A DNA stretch of 18,229 nt from Roseovarius sp. (GTDB lineage Bacteria; Pseudomonadota; Alphaproteobacteria; Rhodobacterales; Rhodobacteraceae): positions 1 to 18,229 of the forward strand of contig JAASSQ010000027.1 in the NCBI GenBank assembly GCA_021767845.1. Direction: 5' to 3'. Of the stretch, positions 6,708 to 15,326 are shown piece after piece. The notes beneath the pieces are model-generated. The model did not search any database, had not been told where the DNA came from, and was given only the letters and a program-made list of their open reading frames with translations. The stretch's first letter is position 1. Every line of letters starts with the position of its first letter. The translations under genes and the position numbers were made by a program.

Positions 6708-7789
6708 GTGCGGCCCTTTGCCTTGCGGCGGATGGTTTCCGCAAACCGAATTGCCGCGGCGGCCGCCTTGTAATGTGCGGGGTCGATCTCGTCCCCGATC
6801 TCCGTCGCGGCATGAAGAGCCCGCGCCGAGGGCGGATCGCTGCGGATCGGCACGCCATGGTCCCGCGCGCACTCACGAATCGCCAGTGCCACGTGATCGA
6901 CGCCTTTGGCCACGCAAACCGGGGCACTGCCCGGCAGCCGGCTCCATTTCAGCGCGACGGCGTAGTGGGTGGGATTGACGATCACGACATCGGCGCCGGG
7001 CACATCCGACATCATCTGTTCCGAGGCGATCTGCGTGGCGCGCTGCCGGCGTTCCTGCTTGAGATGGGGATCGCCCTCATGCTGCTTGTGTTCGTCCTTG
7101 ACCTCGCGGTGTGACATCCGGTTGCGCCGCAGGTGATCGTGACGTTGCCAAAGGTAATCGACCCCCCCGATCGCCAGCGCAATGCACAGGACCAGCCCCA
7201 TGAATTCGACCATCACGCGAATCATCAGCCCACCTATGATATGCGGCTCGCCGTGCAGGGCGCCCGCCATTTCCGAGAGCCGGGCACCGAGGAACAGGCC
7301 GAGCACCACCGAATAGAGCATGAGTTTCGCGAAACTCTTGGCAAACTCGAACAGACCGGAGGGGCCGTATTTGTTCCTGGCGTTCTGCACCGGATCGATG
7401 CGGGACAGCCGCGGTCGGATCTTGGGCGGAGCCACCACGAAGGCGCGCTGCGCCAGGACCGACAAGAGCGCCATGCCGGCGGGGACCATGAACCAGCCCG
7501 CCATCGCCAGCCCGGCGGACAGCAGCAGCCCCCCGACCGGTGCGGCGGCCGCCCCTTCGAAGAACATCTCGGCGAATCCTTCGGATTGCCCGATCAGGAT
7601 CATCAGCGCGCTGCTGACCGTTTCGACCGACGCGGGGCCCAGGGTCATAGCGGCCAGCACCACGCCACCATAAGCCGCCGCCGTGTTCAGATCCGCGGAC
7701 CGGACAAGCTCACCCTTCTTGCGCGCCTCCTGCAGCTTGTGCTGTGTCGGCTCGTGGGATTTTTCCGCGTCATCCTGTTGCCCGCTCAT
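6704..7789 (-). CDS. flhB: Flagellar export gate and switch protein FlhB
   Basis: FlhB is the inner-membrane export component whose self-cleavage switches export from rod/hook to filament substrates. The 361-residue product starts with the soluble motif PTQHKLQEARKKGELVRSAD. Four hydrophobic segments lie at about 38-70, 86-112, 147-170 and 187-212. A charged linker with SHREVKDEHKQHEGDPHLK follows, then the cleavage motif NPTH at 272-275 and HYAVALKW. All key residues are present. It overlaps fliR upstream and the FliJ-like gene downstream, each by 4 bp (ATGA). Confidence 0.97.
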   Translation of the reverse strand: MSGQQDDAEKSHEPTQHKLQEARKKGELVRSADLNTAAAYGGVVLAAMTLGPASVETVSSALMILIGQSEGFAEMFFEGAAAAPVGGLLLSAGLAMAGWFMVPAGMALLSVLAQRAFVVAPPKIRPRLSRIDPVQNARNKYGPSGLFEFAKSFAKLMLYSVVLGLFLGARLSEMAGALHGEPHIIGGLMIRVMVEFMGLVLCIALAIGGVDYLWQRHDHLRRNRMSHREVKDEHKQHEGDPHLKQERRQRATQIASEQMMSDVPGADVVIVNPTHYAVALKWSRLPGSAPVCVAKGVDHVALAIRECARDHGVPIRSDPPSARALHAATEIGDEIDPAHYKAAAAAIRFAETIRRKAKGRT

Positions 7790-8559
7790 CCCTTGCCTCC
7801 GAAGGGGTTGGCGACGAAGGCCTGCAAGGCGTCGATCCAGACCGTCAGAATGGTGGGCGCCAAAAGAAACAACAGACCAAGGCCCGCCGCCGTGATGACG
7901 GGCGCGCCGACGAACACGACCATCAGCTGCGGCATCGCGCGGTTGATGACGCCAAGCGCCAGGTTATAGAGAACGGACACGATCACGAAGGGGGCAGCGA
8001 GGGTGAAAGCCAAGGCAAACGCACCGGCCACCTGGCGCACACCCCAGTCCGCGACGGCCGCGGCCCCGGGCAGATCCCCGACAGGGAACAGGCCATAGCT
8101 GAGGACGATCATCTGCGCGGCCTGCACGTGCAGGCCCAGCATCATGGCCAGAGCAATGCCGCCGAAGACCAGCAGATGCCCGATCGCCGGCAAGGGCGTC
8201 ACCCCCGCCGAGCCCAGAATCTGCGCCAGCGATGTGGCCTGCCCGGCGATGGAGCCGGCCGTCTGCAGTGCCAGAACGAACAGCCGCAGCCCCACGCCCA
8301 TCAACAGGCCGATCGCTGTCTCCGTCAGGATCGTCCAGGCCGACGGCGCCGAAAGGTCGATATTGCCCAGATACGGCGATGCGGCGGGGGCGACTATGAC
8401 CGCGAACACGACAGCGACGGCAAGCTTGACCCGGGCCGGGACCGACCGTTCGGAGAACCCAGGAAACAGGGCCACGACAGGGCCCACGCGAAGAAAGACA
8501 AGTGCGTGCAGCCAGAACAGGTCCAGCCATAGGTCAAGAGCGACGGACGCGCTCGTCAT
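7786..8559 (-). CDS. fliR: Flagellar export gate protein FliR
   Basis: FliR is the third gate subunit, a polytopic inner-membrane protein that assembles with FliP and FliQ. The 257-residue product is almost entirely hydrophobic helices. It shows the family features FLRVGPVVALFPGFSERSVP near the N-terminus, ETAIGLLMGVGLRLFVLALQ with TAGSIAGQATSLAQ after it, and the C-terminal GVINRAMPQLMVVFVGAP. Start and stop overlap flhA and flhB by 4 bp each, so the three are almost certainly translated from one message. Confidence 0.96.
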   Translation of the reverse strand: MTSASVALDLWLDLFWLHALVFLRVGPVVALFPGFSERSVPARVKLAVAVVFAVIVAPAASPYLGNIDLSAPSAWTILTETAIGLLMGVGLRLFVLALQTAGSIAGQATSLAQILGSAGVTPLPAIGHLLVFGGIALAMMLGLHVQAAQMIVLSYGLFPVGDLPGAAAVADWGVRQVAGAFALAFTLAAPFVIVSVLYNLALGVINRAMPQLMVVFVGAPVITAAGLGLLFLLAPTILTVWIDALQAFVANPFGGKG

Positions 8560-10643
8560 GTCTCGACCACGCCGACGAGAGAGGGTTTGGCCTCCCAGCC
8601 GACCTCCTCGAAAGACAGCACTGGGTTGGAGATATTGCGCGCCGCCATGACCGTTCGCAGGAACCGCCGGCGAATCGTGGATGTGACGAGCGCCGGATAC
8701 AGCCCTTGCTCGCCTGCCTTGGACAAGGCTGCCGAGATATTCTCGGTCAGGTTGTTGAAGGTTTCGGGCGGCAGGGCCACATCCGGCGCGCCCCGGTCGC
8801 TTTCCACCTGGTAGGTTGAAAATGTCTCTTCCCAGCCGGGCGCCAACTGGATGACGGGCAGCGCCCCGTCGTCGCGCTGCAACCCCGCAACGAGTTGAAA
8901 GCCTAGACGTTGACGAACGTGTTCGCAGATCGCCTCCGGCGAGGCGCTGGAGGTGCGGGCCTCGGCCACGGCTTCGAGGATCAGGCCCATGTTGCGGATC
9001 GAGACCTGTTCGGCCAGCAGCAGGCGCAGAACCCGGTGCAGCAGATCGGGCGGGACGCGATCGGGGATCATTTCGTCCAGCATTCGCCTGTTCGCCTCTG
9101 CCCGGTCGTGATCCGACAGGCGGGTCATCTCGTCCAGCACGCGGCGCATGGCCTTCATCGTCAGAAGGCGGCTCAGGTTCTGGCGGATGGTTTCCAGAAG
9201 ATGGGTTGCCATGACCTCGGCGGGTGCGACGATGGTGGCCCCGGCCAGCGCCGCATCGTCGCGGGCCTCCACCGCGATCCAGCGCGCCGGCGCCCCGTAA
9301 ACAGGCTCGGTCACCGCTTCCCCAGCCGGCAAATCCGCCCCGGATTGCGGATCGAGCGCCAGGACACGATCAGGCCGCAAGGTCGCCTTGGCCTGCTCGA
9401 CACCCTGCACCTGGATCACGTAGGCCCCGTGCGGCAGGCCGGGATCATCCGTCAGCCGGATCTCGGGGAGCACGAGGCCAAAGCTGGTGGCGACGTGCCG
9501 GCGCATGTTCGAGATCCGCGCATCGAGCCCCGTGCCCGGATCGAGGACCATGTTGATCAGATCCGGCGAGAATTCGACATGGATGTCATCGAGATCGAGG
9601 ATGTCTGCGATCGGCGGCTCGGATGGGCCAGCGGGCATGTCCTCGGCTTCTGCCCGTGACGGGCCGTCCGCGCGGCTTTGACGATGCAGCCAGAAGGCCA
9701 GCGCCCCGAGGGTGGCACCGCCGAGGATGAAGGGCAGGAAAGGCAGCCCCGGCACAAGCGCGAAGAGCCCCATGAGAACCGCGACCGTCGCCAAGGCAGC
9801 CGGGTGACGCCCGACCTGGTCCGCGATCGCGAGATCGGTGGAGCCGTGGGTGCCGCCCCGCGCCAGCAGGAGCGCCGATGCGATCGAGATCACGACGGCG
9901 GGGATCTGCGTGACCAGCCCGTCGCCGACGGTCAGGATGGCATAGGTTTCAAAGGCGGTCGCAAGGGCCATCCCGTGCACGACCGTGCCCATCACAAGCC
10001 CCATCACCAGGTTCAGAAGCGTGATGAGAAGCCCCGCGACCGCATCGCCCTTGACGAATTTCGACGCGCCGTCCAGCGAGCCGAAGAAGGTGGTTTCCTG
10101 CTGCTCGCGTTCGCGCCGCTGCTTGGCTTCTTCGTGGTTGATCGCCCCGGCCGACATGTCGCTGTCGATCGCAAGCTGCTTGCCCGGCATCCCGTCCAAC
10201 GCGAAGCGCGCGCCAACCTCGGCCATGCGGGCGGCGCCCTTCGTGATGACCATGAAATTTACGATCAGCAACACGCCGAAGACAACGAGTCCGAGAAAGA
10301 CGCTGCCGCCCATGATGAAATTCGCAAACCCCTCGATCACGTCGCCGGCGGCGGATGTGCCGGTGTGGCCTTGTCCGATGATTAGCTTGGTCGAGGAGAC
10401 ATTGAGCGACAGGCGCAGCATCAGCGACGCCAGAAGGATGGTCGGAAACGCCGAAAAATCGAGCGGTCTTTCGATGAACAACGTGATCGTGAAGATCAGG
10501 ATCGCCAGCGCGAAAGAGGCCGCGAGACCGATATCCAGGACCCATGACGGCATGGGCAGGATCATCATCACGATGATGGCCATGAGCGCCAGCGCCAGCA
10601 AGATGGTCGGCTGGAACAGCCGGCCCGCTTGAACTGCGATCAT
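8556..10643 (-). CDS. flhA: Flagellar export gate protein FlhA
   Basis: FlhA is the large export-gate protein, with an N-terminal polytopic domain and a cytoplasmic substrate-docking domain. The 695-residue length is normal. The FHIPEP-family signature is clear: RLSLNVSSTKLIIGQG (77-92), GARFALDGMPGKQLAIDSDM (144-163), KFVKGDAVAG (195-204) with the conserved acidic residue D200, and GDGLVTQIPA (240-249). Membrane helices occupy roughly 1-130 and 200-322. A linker at about 323-345 leads into the cytoplasmic domain. The start overlaps the sltF stop (ATGA). Confidence 0.97.
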   Translation of the reverse strand: MIAVQAGRLFQPTILLALALMAIIVMMILPMPSWVLDIGLAASFALAILIFTITLFIERPLDFSAFPTILLASLMLRLSLNVSSTKLIIGQGHTGTSAAGDVIEGFANFIMGGSVFLGLVVFGVLLIVNFMVITKGAARMAEVGARFALDGMPGKQLAIDSDMSAGAINHEEAKQRREREQQETTFFGSLDGASKFVKGDAVAGLLITLLNLVMGLVMGTVVHGMALATAFETYAILTVGDGLVTQIPAVVISIASALLLARGGTHGSTDLAIADQVGRHPAALATVAVLMGLFALVPGLPFLPFILGGATLGALAFWLHRQSRADGPSRAEAEDMPAGPSEPPIADILDLDDIHVEFSPDLINMVLDPGTGLDARISNMRRHVATSFGLVLPEIRLTDDPGLPHGAYVIQVQGVEQAKATLRPDRVLALDPQSGADLPAGEAVTEPVYGAPARWIAVEARDDAALAGATIVAPAEVMATHLLETIRQNLSRLLTMKAMRRVLDEMTRLSDHDRAEANRRMLDEMIPDRVPPDLLHRVLRLLLAEQVSIRNMGLILEAVAEARTSSASPEAICEHVRQRLGFQLVAGLQRDDGALPVIQLAPGWEETFSTYQVESDRGAPDVALPPETFNNLTENISAALSKAGEQGLYPALVTSTIRRRFLRTVMAARNISNPVLSFEEVGWEAKPSLVGVVET

Positions 10644-11440
10644 CGCTGCGGTCCTTCGGCAGAGGCAAAAAGCGAGGCGACCCGCCCGTTCCCGAGCGGA
10701 ACCAGAGACCCCGGCGCGCGTTCAGCGGACGTGTTGCGCAAGAGGGGGTAGGTGTTCAGGGTCTTGCCTGACGTTTCAGGTGCCGGGGCTGCGGCGGGCG
10801 GGATGGTCGTGTCCGTGTGACCGGCCCTGGGCGGGTCCGACAGCGCGGCGAGGATCCTGTCGAAGCGTGCGATGTAACGCCGGGCGTATCGGGGTGTTCT
10901 TGAATGATACGCTCCGGCGGCACGGGACCAGTCGCCCGTTTCGGCGTGCAACGATTTCAGGAAACGCGCCGCGTAGCGCGCGTTCTCGACAGGGTCGAAC
11001 ATCTGGTCGATCGAACGAAACGCCTGTCCGTGCCATTTGTAGTTGATTTGAAAACAACCCACATCAAAGCTGCGGGCGCCACGTTTGAAATGGTGAAACA
11101 CATAGGCGCGCGCCTTGTCTTCGGTTGGAAACCACCGGCCTTCGCCCTCCATGTTGACCGTCCAGGGCCAGGGTTCGAGCACGTTGTTGCGCGCGCGCCC
11201 GGTCTCTGTCCGGGTGATCGAGCGCAAGACCATGACCGGCACGCCGCTTTCCTTGGCAGCGATCTGCGCGGCGCGGTCGCACAGCGTCGAAACCGCAGAC
11301 ACGGCCGGCGTTGCGGCCAGCCATGCCGTGACAAGGACGGGGGCGACATGCCGGCCGGCGAGGGCGTGCAGATACAAGGAAGAAGGTTTCCGAAGCGGCC
11401 GGCATCCGGCTCGTGGTGCGGTCAGGTCCAAGGTTTTCAT
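10640..11440 (-). CDS. sltF: Flagellum-associated lytic transglycosylase (SltF type)
   Basis: This is probably the periplasmic enzyme that opens peptidoglycan for the growing rod; in Rhodobacter sphaeroides the dedicated enzyme is SltF, and FlgJ here has no muramidase partner in the window. The 266-residue product has a hydrophobic export segment VAPVLVTAWLAATPAVSA (32-49) and a lysozyme-like domain. The likely catalytic residue is E79 in RSITRTETG, followed by GCFQINYKWHG (128-138) and AAGAYHS (174-180). A proline-rich tail of about 65 residues follows. The pre-signal region of about 30 residues is long. GAGG touches the ATG at 11440, so a TTG at codon 4 or codon 22 could be the true start. 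It lies 41 bp after the 765-residue gene and overlaps flhA. Confidence 0.86.
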   Translation of the reverse strand: MKTLDLTAPRAGCRPLRKPSSLYLHALAGRHVAPVLVTAWLAATPAVSAVSTLCDRAAQIAAKESGVPVMVLRSITRTETGRARNNVLEPWPWTVNMEGEGRWFPTEDKARAYVFHHFKRGARSFDVGCFQINYKWHGQAFRSIDQMFDPVENARYAARFLKSLHAETGDWSRAAGAYHSRTPRYARRYIARFDRILAALSDPPRAGHTDTTIPPAAAPAPETSGKTLNTYPLLRNTSAERAPGSLVPLGNGRVASLFASAEGPQR

Positions 11441-11481
11441 CCTCGCGCGTGCGCATACTGCGGTCTGCCGACGAGGCTAGA

Positions 11482-13779
11482 TCAAGGTTGTTGAGATTCG
11501 GTAAGCGAGAGCGGGGAAACGGCGGTGAGCTCCGACACACTCGGCCCCTGGTTCCGGTTCAACAGCGCTTCGAGCGCGTCGCGCATCCGTTCGCTGCGCT
11601 CGAGAAGCGCGCGGTTGCCCGCAAGCGAGGCGTCTTGTTGACCGTTACCGGGGGCCGCTGTGTCGGCGAGCACGTCGCGCAACTTTTGCAGGGCCGGATC
11701 GTCGGTCGCGCCGAGGCGCGCCCATTCCTCACCTTGCCATGCTTCTGTCTGGGCCGCCTCTTCCAGCCCGGCGGACCGGTAGAGTGCCTGTGCCGCATCA
11801 TGCTGCCCCATCATGCTGCGGGCACGGGCACGCAACGCATTGGCCGCTTTGTCGCTGCGCCCGATCAGATCGGCTTCGGCCTGCCTGGGCCGGCCGGCAT
11901 CCAGGGCCGCCCGCGCGCGCAACAATTGCCGTTCCTCCTCAAGCGCACCATCTGCAGGCGCGGCCACGAAAACACGTGCACGTTCTGGAAAACCAAGATC
12001 CAGCAACCGGGTCGCCACGGCATTGGCAGCGCGCTGCTCGAGATCCCGGGCTGGACCCATATTCCCCGAAAGGGCGTGCCGGGCGAACGCCACGTCGTCG
12101 GCCTTCTGCGCCAGCAGGTGCGCCACGGTGGATCGGGTTCCTGCGATGTCAGGGCCGATCCGTTCGGTCTCGTTCCGCAGGGTTCGAAACGCCTCATCGA
12201 AAGCTTCGGAGGCCGCAAGCGCGGCGACATGGGCCTGCGCAAGATCCTGACCAAGCGGGTCGTCACGGTATTGCGCGGCGTAGGCGCCAACCAGTTGCGC
12301 ATGTTCGAACGATAGCGGCTCACCGTTGGCAATGTGGGTATCGACCAAAAGCAGCAATGCCTCGGCGGAGGGTTCCGAGTTGCTTTCCGCCACTTCCACG
12401 ATCGGGGCCCTGGCCTCGGCCTCTTGGCCTTCCGCGATATCAACTTCGGCCCGCGCTAGCTTCGCTGCGGGGGACGGTTCCGCCCTGCCACGTTCTGTTA
12501 TATCGAGAATCCGGCGCGCCACGTCTCGATCCCCAGAGGTCGCGATCCTTTCGGCGACCATCGGGCCCAGATAGCCACGCAGGTGCGCCGGCAGGGCATT
12601 GAAGGCCCTGGTGACGGCCTTCTTGTCCAGCCGCGCCCCTGCCGGAACCGACGGCACCGACAGAACCGCCCAGAGCGCCCCGGCGGTCGAGCATTCCAGC
12701 TGCCTTGCAAAAAACCCGTCGGCTGGAGGTCGCCCCCCTTCGAGGATCGTCGCCATTTCCAACAGCATCCTGCGGTCGGGGTGGTCAGTGACAAGGCGGA
12801 GGGTCGCGGCAGCCTCGGCACCGAAACCGAAATGAATATAAAGGCGCGCCAGCTCGAGCACCGCCGCGGTGTTCGTTCTGTCAAGATCGGAGGTCAAACT
12901 GGCTCGCGCGGCTCCGACCTGGGCCGCGAAAGGCGCGTCTGCCGCCCAGGCGCGAACATCCAGTCTCTGATCGGAAAGACAGGCATCCGCGCCGATTGCC
13001 GTCACCGCCTCGTTCAAGGCCGCCAACATCTCGCGGTCGATACTGGTTTCGGCGCGCAGGTTGATGTTGCGAGGGGCGCGCGCGGCCTCGTCGGCCTGAC
13101 GGGCAGACGGTGGTTCTTCTCTCTCGGCAATCGTGTTGGGATCAGGCTCGGTTGGCGACACGCCCACTGGCGGCCAAGACGGTGACAGCAGACCCTGCGA
13201 TGCGGCGCGGCCGACCTGCCGGGTCAGCCGATGGCGCAGACTGAGCATCATGTCGCGTCGGAGGCCGTTTTCGGGCTCTGCGGTTCCTCCCGGCGGTTGC
13301 GGTGAGGCAAGGGCCTGCGCCGCCAGCGCCGCCGCCGCGGACGGGGGCGGGTCTGGCGCTTTGCCGGCGGGTTTATTGGCCAAGGCGGGCTGCTGCGAGG
13401 CGGGCTCTTCCTTGGCGGCTGCGAGCGGGTCCCGGATGTCCAGCACCAGCATCGATTCCCCATGCCAGAAACCGGTGATGTCGCAATCGCAATTCAGGGT
13501 CAGGATCAGACCAGCGGCACCTGGGGCCGCACCGATCCCGGCCAACCGGGATCCAGAGATCCGGGCGAATACGGCGCTTGTGTCAAATGCGCCGACATCA
13601 CCCTCAAGCGAGATCTTCGCCTTGGCGCCATCGCGTTTGACAGACCAGTCGACACGATCCGGCAGCGCCAGGGTGAGGCGGGTGAAATCCGCGTGTTCCC
13701 CCGAGCGAACCGGGATGGATCGGGCCGAGGCCAACGCCGGAAGACAGGCAAGGACGAGAAGAAGGCACAGCCGCATCAT
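11482..13779 (-). CDS. Large exported motor-operon protein, AMIN-like N-terminus and helical repeats (unknown function)
   Basis: I do not recognise a named family for the whole 765-residue protein. It has a clear signal peptide (about 1-19, ending ALASA). Residues about 20-118 are beta-rich, with DFTRLTLALPDRVDWSV, KISLEGDV and ESMLVLDIRD, a pattern like AMIN domains, which bind peptidoglycan or secretin-type partners. A Pro/Ala linker spans about 120-170. From about 240 to the end it is alanine-rich helical, with recurrent ALxxAxLYxxxGxxxEA-type units that suggest TPR-like repeats. It overlaps motA by 4 bp (ATGA), so it is probably made with the stator. The position recalls the periplasmic MotC of rhizobia and the accessory rotation proteins of Rhodobacter, but I cannot show homology to either. 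VLAC at 9-12 is a poor lipobox. Confidence 0.85.
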   Translation of the reverse strand: MMRLCLLLVLACLPALASARSIPVRSGEHADFTRLTLALPDRVDWSVKRDGAKAKISLEGDVGAFDTSAVFARISGSRLAGIGAAPGAAGLILTLNCDCDITGFWHGESMLVLDIRDPLAAAKEEPASQQPALANKPAGKAPDPPPSAAAALAAQALASPQPPGGTAEPENGLRRDMMLSLRHRLTRQVGRAASQGLLSPSWPPVGVSPTEPDPNTIAEREEPPSARQADEAARAPRNINLRAETSIDREMLAALNEAVTAIGADACLSDQRLDVRAWAADAPFAAQVGAARASLTSDLDRTNTAAVLELARLYIHFGFGAEAAATLRLVTDHPDRRMLLEMATILEGGRPPADGFFARQLECSTAGALWAVLSVPSVPAGARLDKKAVTRAFNALPAHLRGYLGPMVAERIATSGDRDVARRILDITERGRAEPSPAAKLARAEVDIAEGQEAEARAPIVEVAESNSEPSAEALLLLVDTHIANGEPLSFEHAQLVGAYAAQYRDDPLGQDLAQAHVAALAASEAFDEAFRTLRNETERIGPDIAGTRSTVAHLLAQKADDVAFARHALSGNMGPARDLEQRAANAVATRLLDLGFPERARVFVAAPADGALEEERQLLRARAALDAGRPRQAEADLIGRSDKAANALRARARSMMGQHDAAQALYRSAGLEEAAQTEAWQGEEWARLGATDDPALQKLRDVLADTAAPGNGQQDASLAGNRALLERSERMRDALEALLNRNQGPSVSELTAVSPLSLTESQQP

Positions 13780-14645
13780 GCCGCATCCTGCTTGACTGTT
13801 TTGAGAGCCTCTTCGAGATCGGAAAAGCTCGGCCGGTAGTGGGACGGCGTATTCTGGCGGCCGACCTCGATACAGATATTCGTTGCATGGTTGTACAGAT
13901 TCGCGACCAGAACCTCGCGGATAAGCTGGTAGAAATGTCTGTCTTCCTCGACGACCGCCTTTACCTTCCCTGCGAATGGCCCGACAAATCCGTACGAGAG
14001 GAAAACGCCCAGAAACGTCCCGACAAGAGCGCCGCCGATCATCTTGCCCAAGATTTCCGGCGGCTGGTCAATCGACGCCATCGTCTTGATGACGCCCAGA
14101 ACGGCGGCAACGATTCCCAGCGCCGGCAACCCGTCGGCCATGGTCTGCAATGCGTGGCTGGAATGAAGCGCGTGGTGCAAATTGGCCTCCATGCGCTTTT
14201 CAAGCACCTCTTCGACCTGGTGCGGATCATCGTAGTTCATCGAGGCAGACCGCAGCGTATCGCTTATCAGCGCAACGGCTTCGGTATCGGATTGAATCTT
14301 GGGGTACTTGCCGAAAATGGCGGACTCGCCCGGTGCCTCGATATGTTCTTCGACCGCCACGGGATTCTGACGCGCCAGGCGAATCAGTTCGAAGAGCAGG
14401 CAGAGCAGGTCGCGATAATCCTCTGGTTTCCATTTCGGCCCCTTGAAGACCTTTCCGACATCCTTGAGCGTGTGTTTCACGGCTGGAATATCGTTGCTTA
14501 TCAGGAACGCGCCCACGGCCGCGCCGCCGATCATCATCATTTCGAAAGGCAAGGCGTTGAGGATGATGCCCAGCTTGCCGCCCGCCGCCATATACCCGCC
14601 AAAAACCATGGCAAAGATAACGAAAATACCGACGATTCCGATCAT
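13776..14645 (-). CDS. motA: Flagellar motor stator protein MotA
   Basis: MotA is the inner-membrane stator subunit that, with MotB, converts ion flow into torque. The 289-residue product has four hydrophobic segments (about 1-20, 32-50, 171-190, 202-225) and a large cytoplasmic loop. Key residues are present: R92 and E100, spaced like the R90 and E98 pair of Escherichia coli that contacts FliG; the proline of DGLPALGIV (P174); and the proline of VGPFAGKVK (P223). The sequence GGKLGIILNALPFEMMMIGG is typical of the proton-type MotA. AGGGAAG precedes the ATG. A TTAA motif lies 46 bp upstream, so motA may have its own promoter. motB is not adjacent on either side. Confidence 0.96.
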   Translation of the reverse strand: MIGIVGIFVIFAMVFGGYMAAGGKLGIILNALPFEMMMIGGAAVGAFLISNDIPAVKHTLKDVGKVFKGPKWKPEDYRDLLCLLFELIRLARQNPVAVEEHIEAPGESAIFGKYPKIQSDTEAVALISDTLRSASMNYDDPHQVEEVLEKRMEANLHHALHSSHALQTMADGLPALGIVAAVLGVIKTMASIDQPPEILGKMIGGALVGTFLGVFLSYGFVGPFAGKVKAVVEEDRHFYQLIREVLVANLYNHATNICIEVGRQNTPSHYRPSFSDLEEALKTVKQDAA

Positions 14646-14686
14646 TGGAAACTTCCCTGGTTGAGCGGCATCCAGATTGGCATCTC

Positions 14687-14694
14687 CGGGTTAA
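14687..14694 (-). promoter_or_regulatory. TTAACC motif upstream of motA
   Basis: In the 69-bp gap between motE and motA, the minus strand reads CTTAACCCG. TTAA lies 46 bp before the motA ATG, nearly the same distance as the TTAA before fliI (48 bp) and close to that before fliL (60 bp). It matches the TTAACCAT form of a CtrA half-site in six of eight positions and has no second half-site at N7. This gap is the longest within the minus-strand operon, so an internal promoter is plausible, but the motif alone is weak. Confidence 0.25.
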
Positions 14695-14714
14695 GAAAGA
14701 CTGATCCCGCGGCC

Positions 14715-15326
14715 TTACTCGGTGGGGGCGTTCGCGTTTCGCCCGGCAAGGACCACGCTGAAGCTATGGGCGGCAGCAGGACTGAGATTGGCCATGACGC
14801 CGGCAGCCGCCTCGGGCCGCATGCGGCCCAGAAAGCCCGCCGCGAAATTGGGATCCATCTGCTCGAACAGGGCCGCGGCCTGCTTGGGCTTCATGCTTTC
14901 ATAGACCTTGGTAAGGCGGTCCAGATCGCTTTCGGCGGCGGTTTCGGCATAGGCGAGGGTGGTTCGCAATTGGTCTTCCGCCGCCCTGAGCTCGGCCAGC
15001 TTTCTTGAAACCTCGCGATCGGCGACCTCAAGCGCCTGCATCCGGTCGCTTATCGAAGCCTCGGCGCTTTGAATGCGGGCTTCGCGCGCGGCGAACGCAT
15101 TGAGCAACTCGGCAATGTCGGGCGGCGTCTGGCAACTCTGTGAGGGCGCGCTGGCCAAGGCGCTTACATCCACATCTGCCGTTTCAGAGACACGCGCCAA
15201 CGCCTCGCCAGCGCCAGCGCCCAGCCTGATGGCCGCCGAGGCCAGAAGAAGCCCGGCCAGCATCATCAGCGGCCCGCGCGCCGATTTTCGCTTCTGACGC
15301 TTCTTGTTCGCACGGCCCCGAATCAT
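14715..15326 (-). CDS. MotE-like membrane-anchored coiled-coil protein
   Basis: The 203-residue product has a basic N-terminus (RGRANKKRQKRKSARG), one membrane segment at about 18-37, a coiled coil at about 71-130 and a C-terminal domain at about 136-195 of the MgtE-N type: RLTKVYESMKPKQAAALFEQ, then MDPNFAAGFLGRMRPEAAAG and VMANLSP. That architecture is the one annotated as MotE in alphaproteobacteria, where rhizobial MotE is a periplasmic partner/chaperone for MotC. FliG carries a related fold, so a structural role next to the motor is also possible. Its start overlaps the 126-residue gene (ATGA) and it precedes motA. Function here is inferred from domain and position. Confidence 0.82.
   Translation of the reverse strand: MIRGRANKKRQKRKSARGPLMMLAGLLLASAAIRLGAGAGEALARVSETADVDVSALASAPSQSCQTPPDIAELLNAFAAREARIQSAEASISDRMQALEVADREVSRKLAELRAAEDQLRTTLAYAETAAESDLDRLTKVYESMKPKQAAALFEQMDPNFAAGFLGRMRPEAAAGVMANLSPAAAHSFSVVLAGRNANAPTE

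Noticed and set aside
13735..13779. Lipobox VLAC in the 765-residue protein
   Set aside because: The -2 residue is leucine and the hydrophobic core continues to a better signal peptidase I site after ALASA.
13839..15008. Plus-strand open frame of 389 codons opposite motA and the motE-like gene
   Set aside because: It spans two real genes and their gap on the other strand and has no ribosome site or protein-like pattern.
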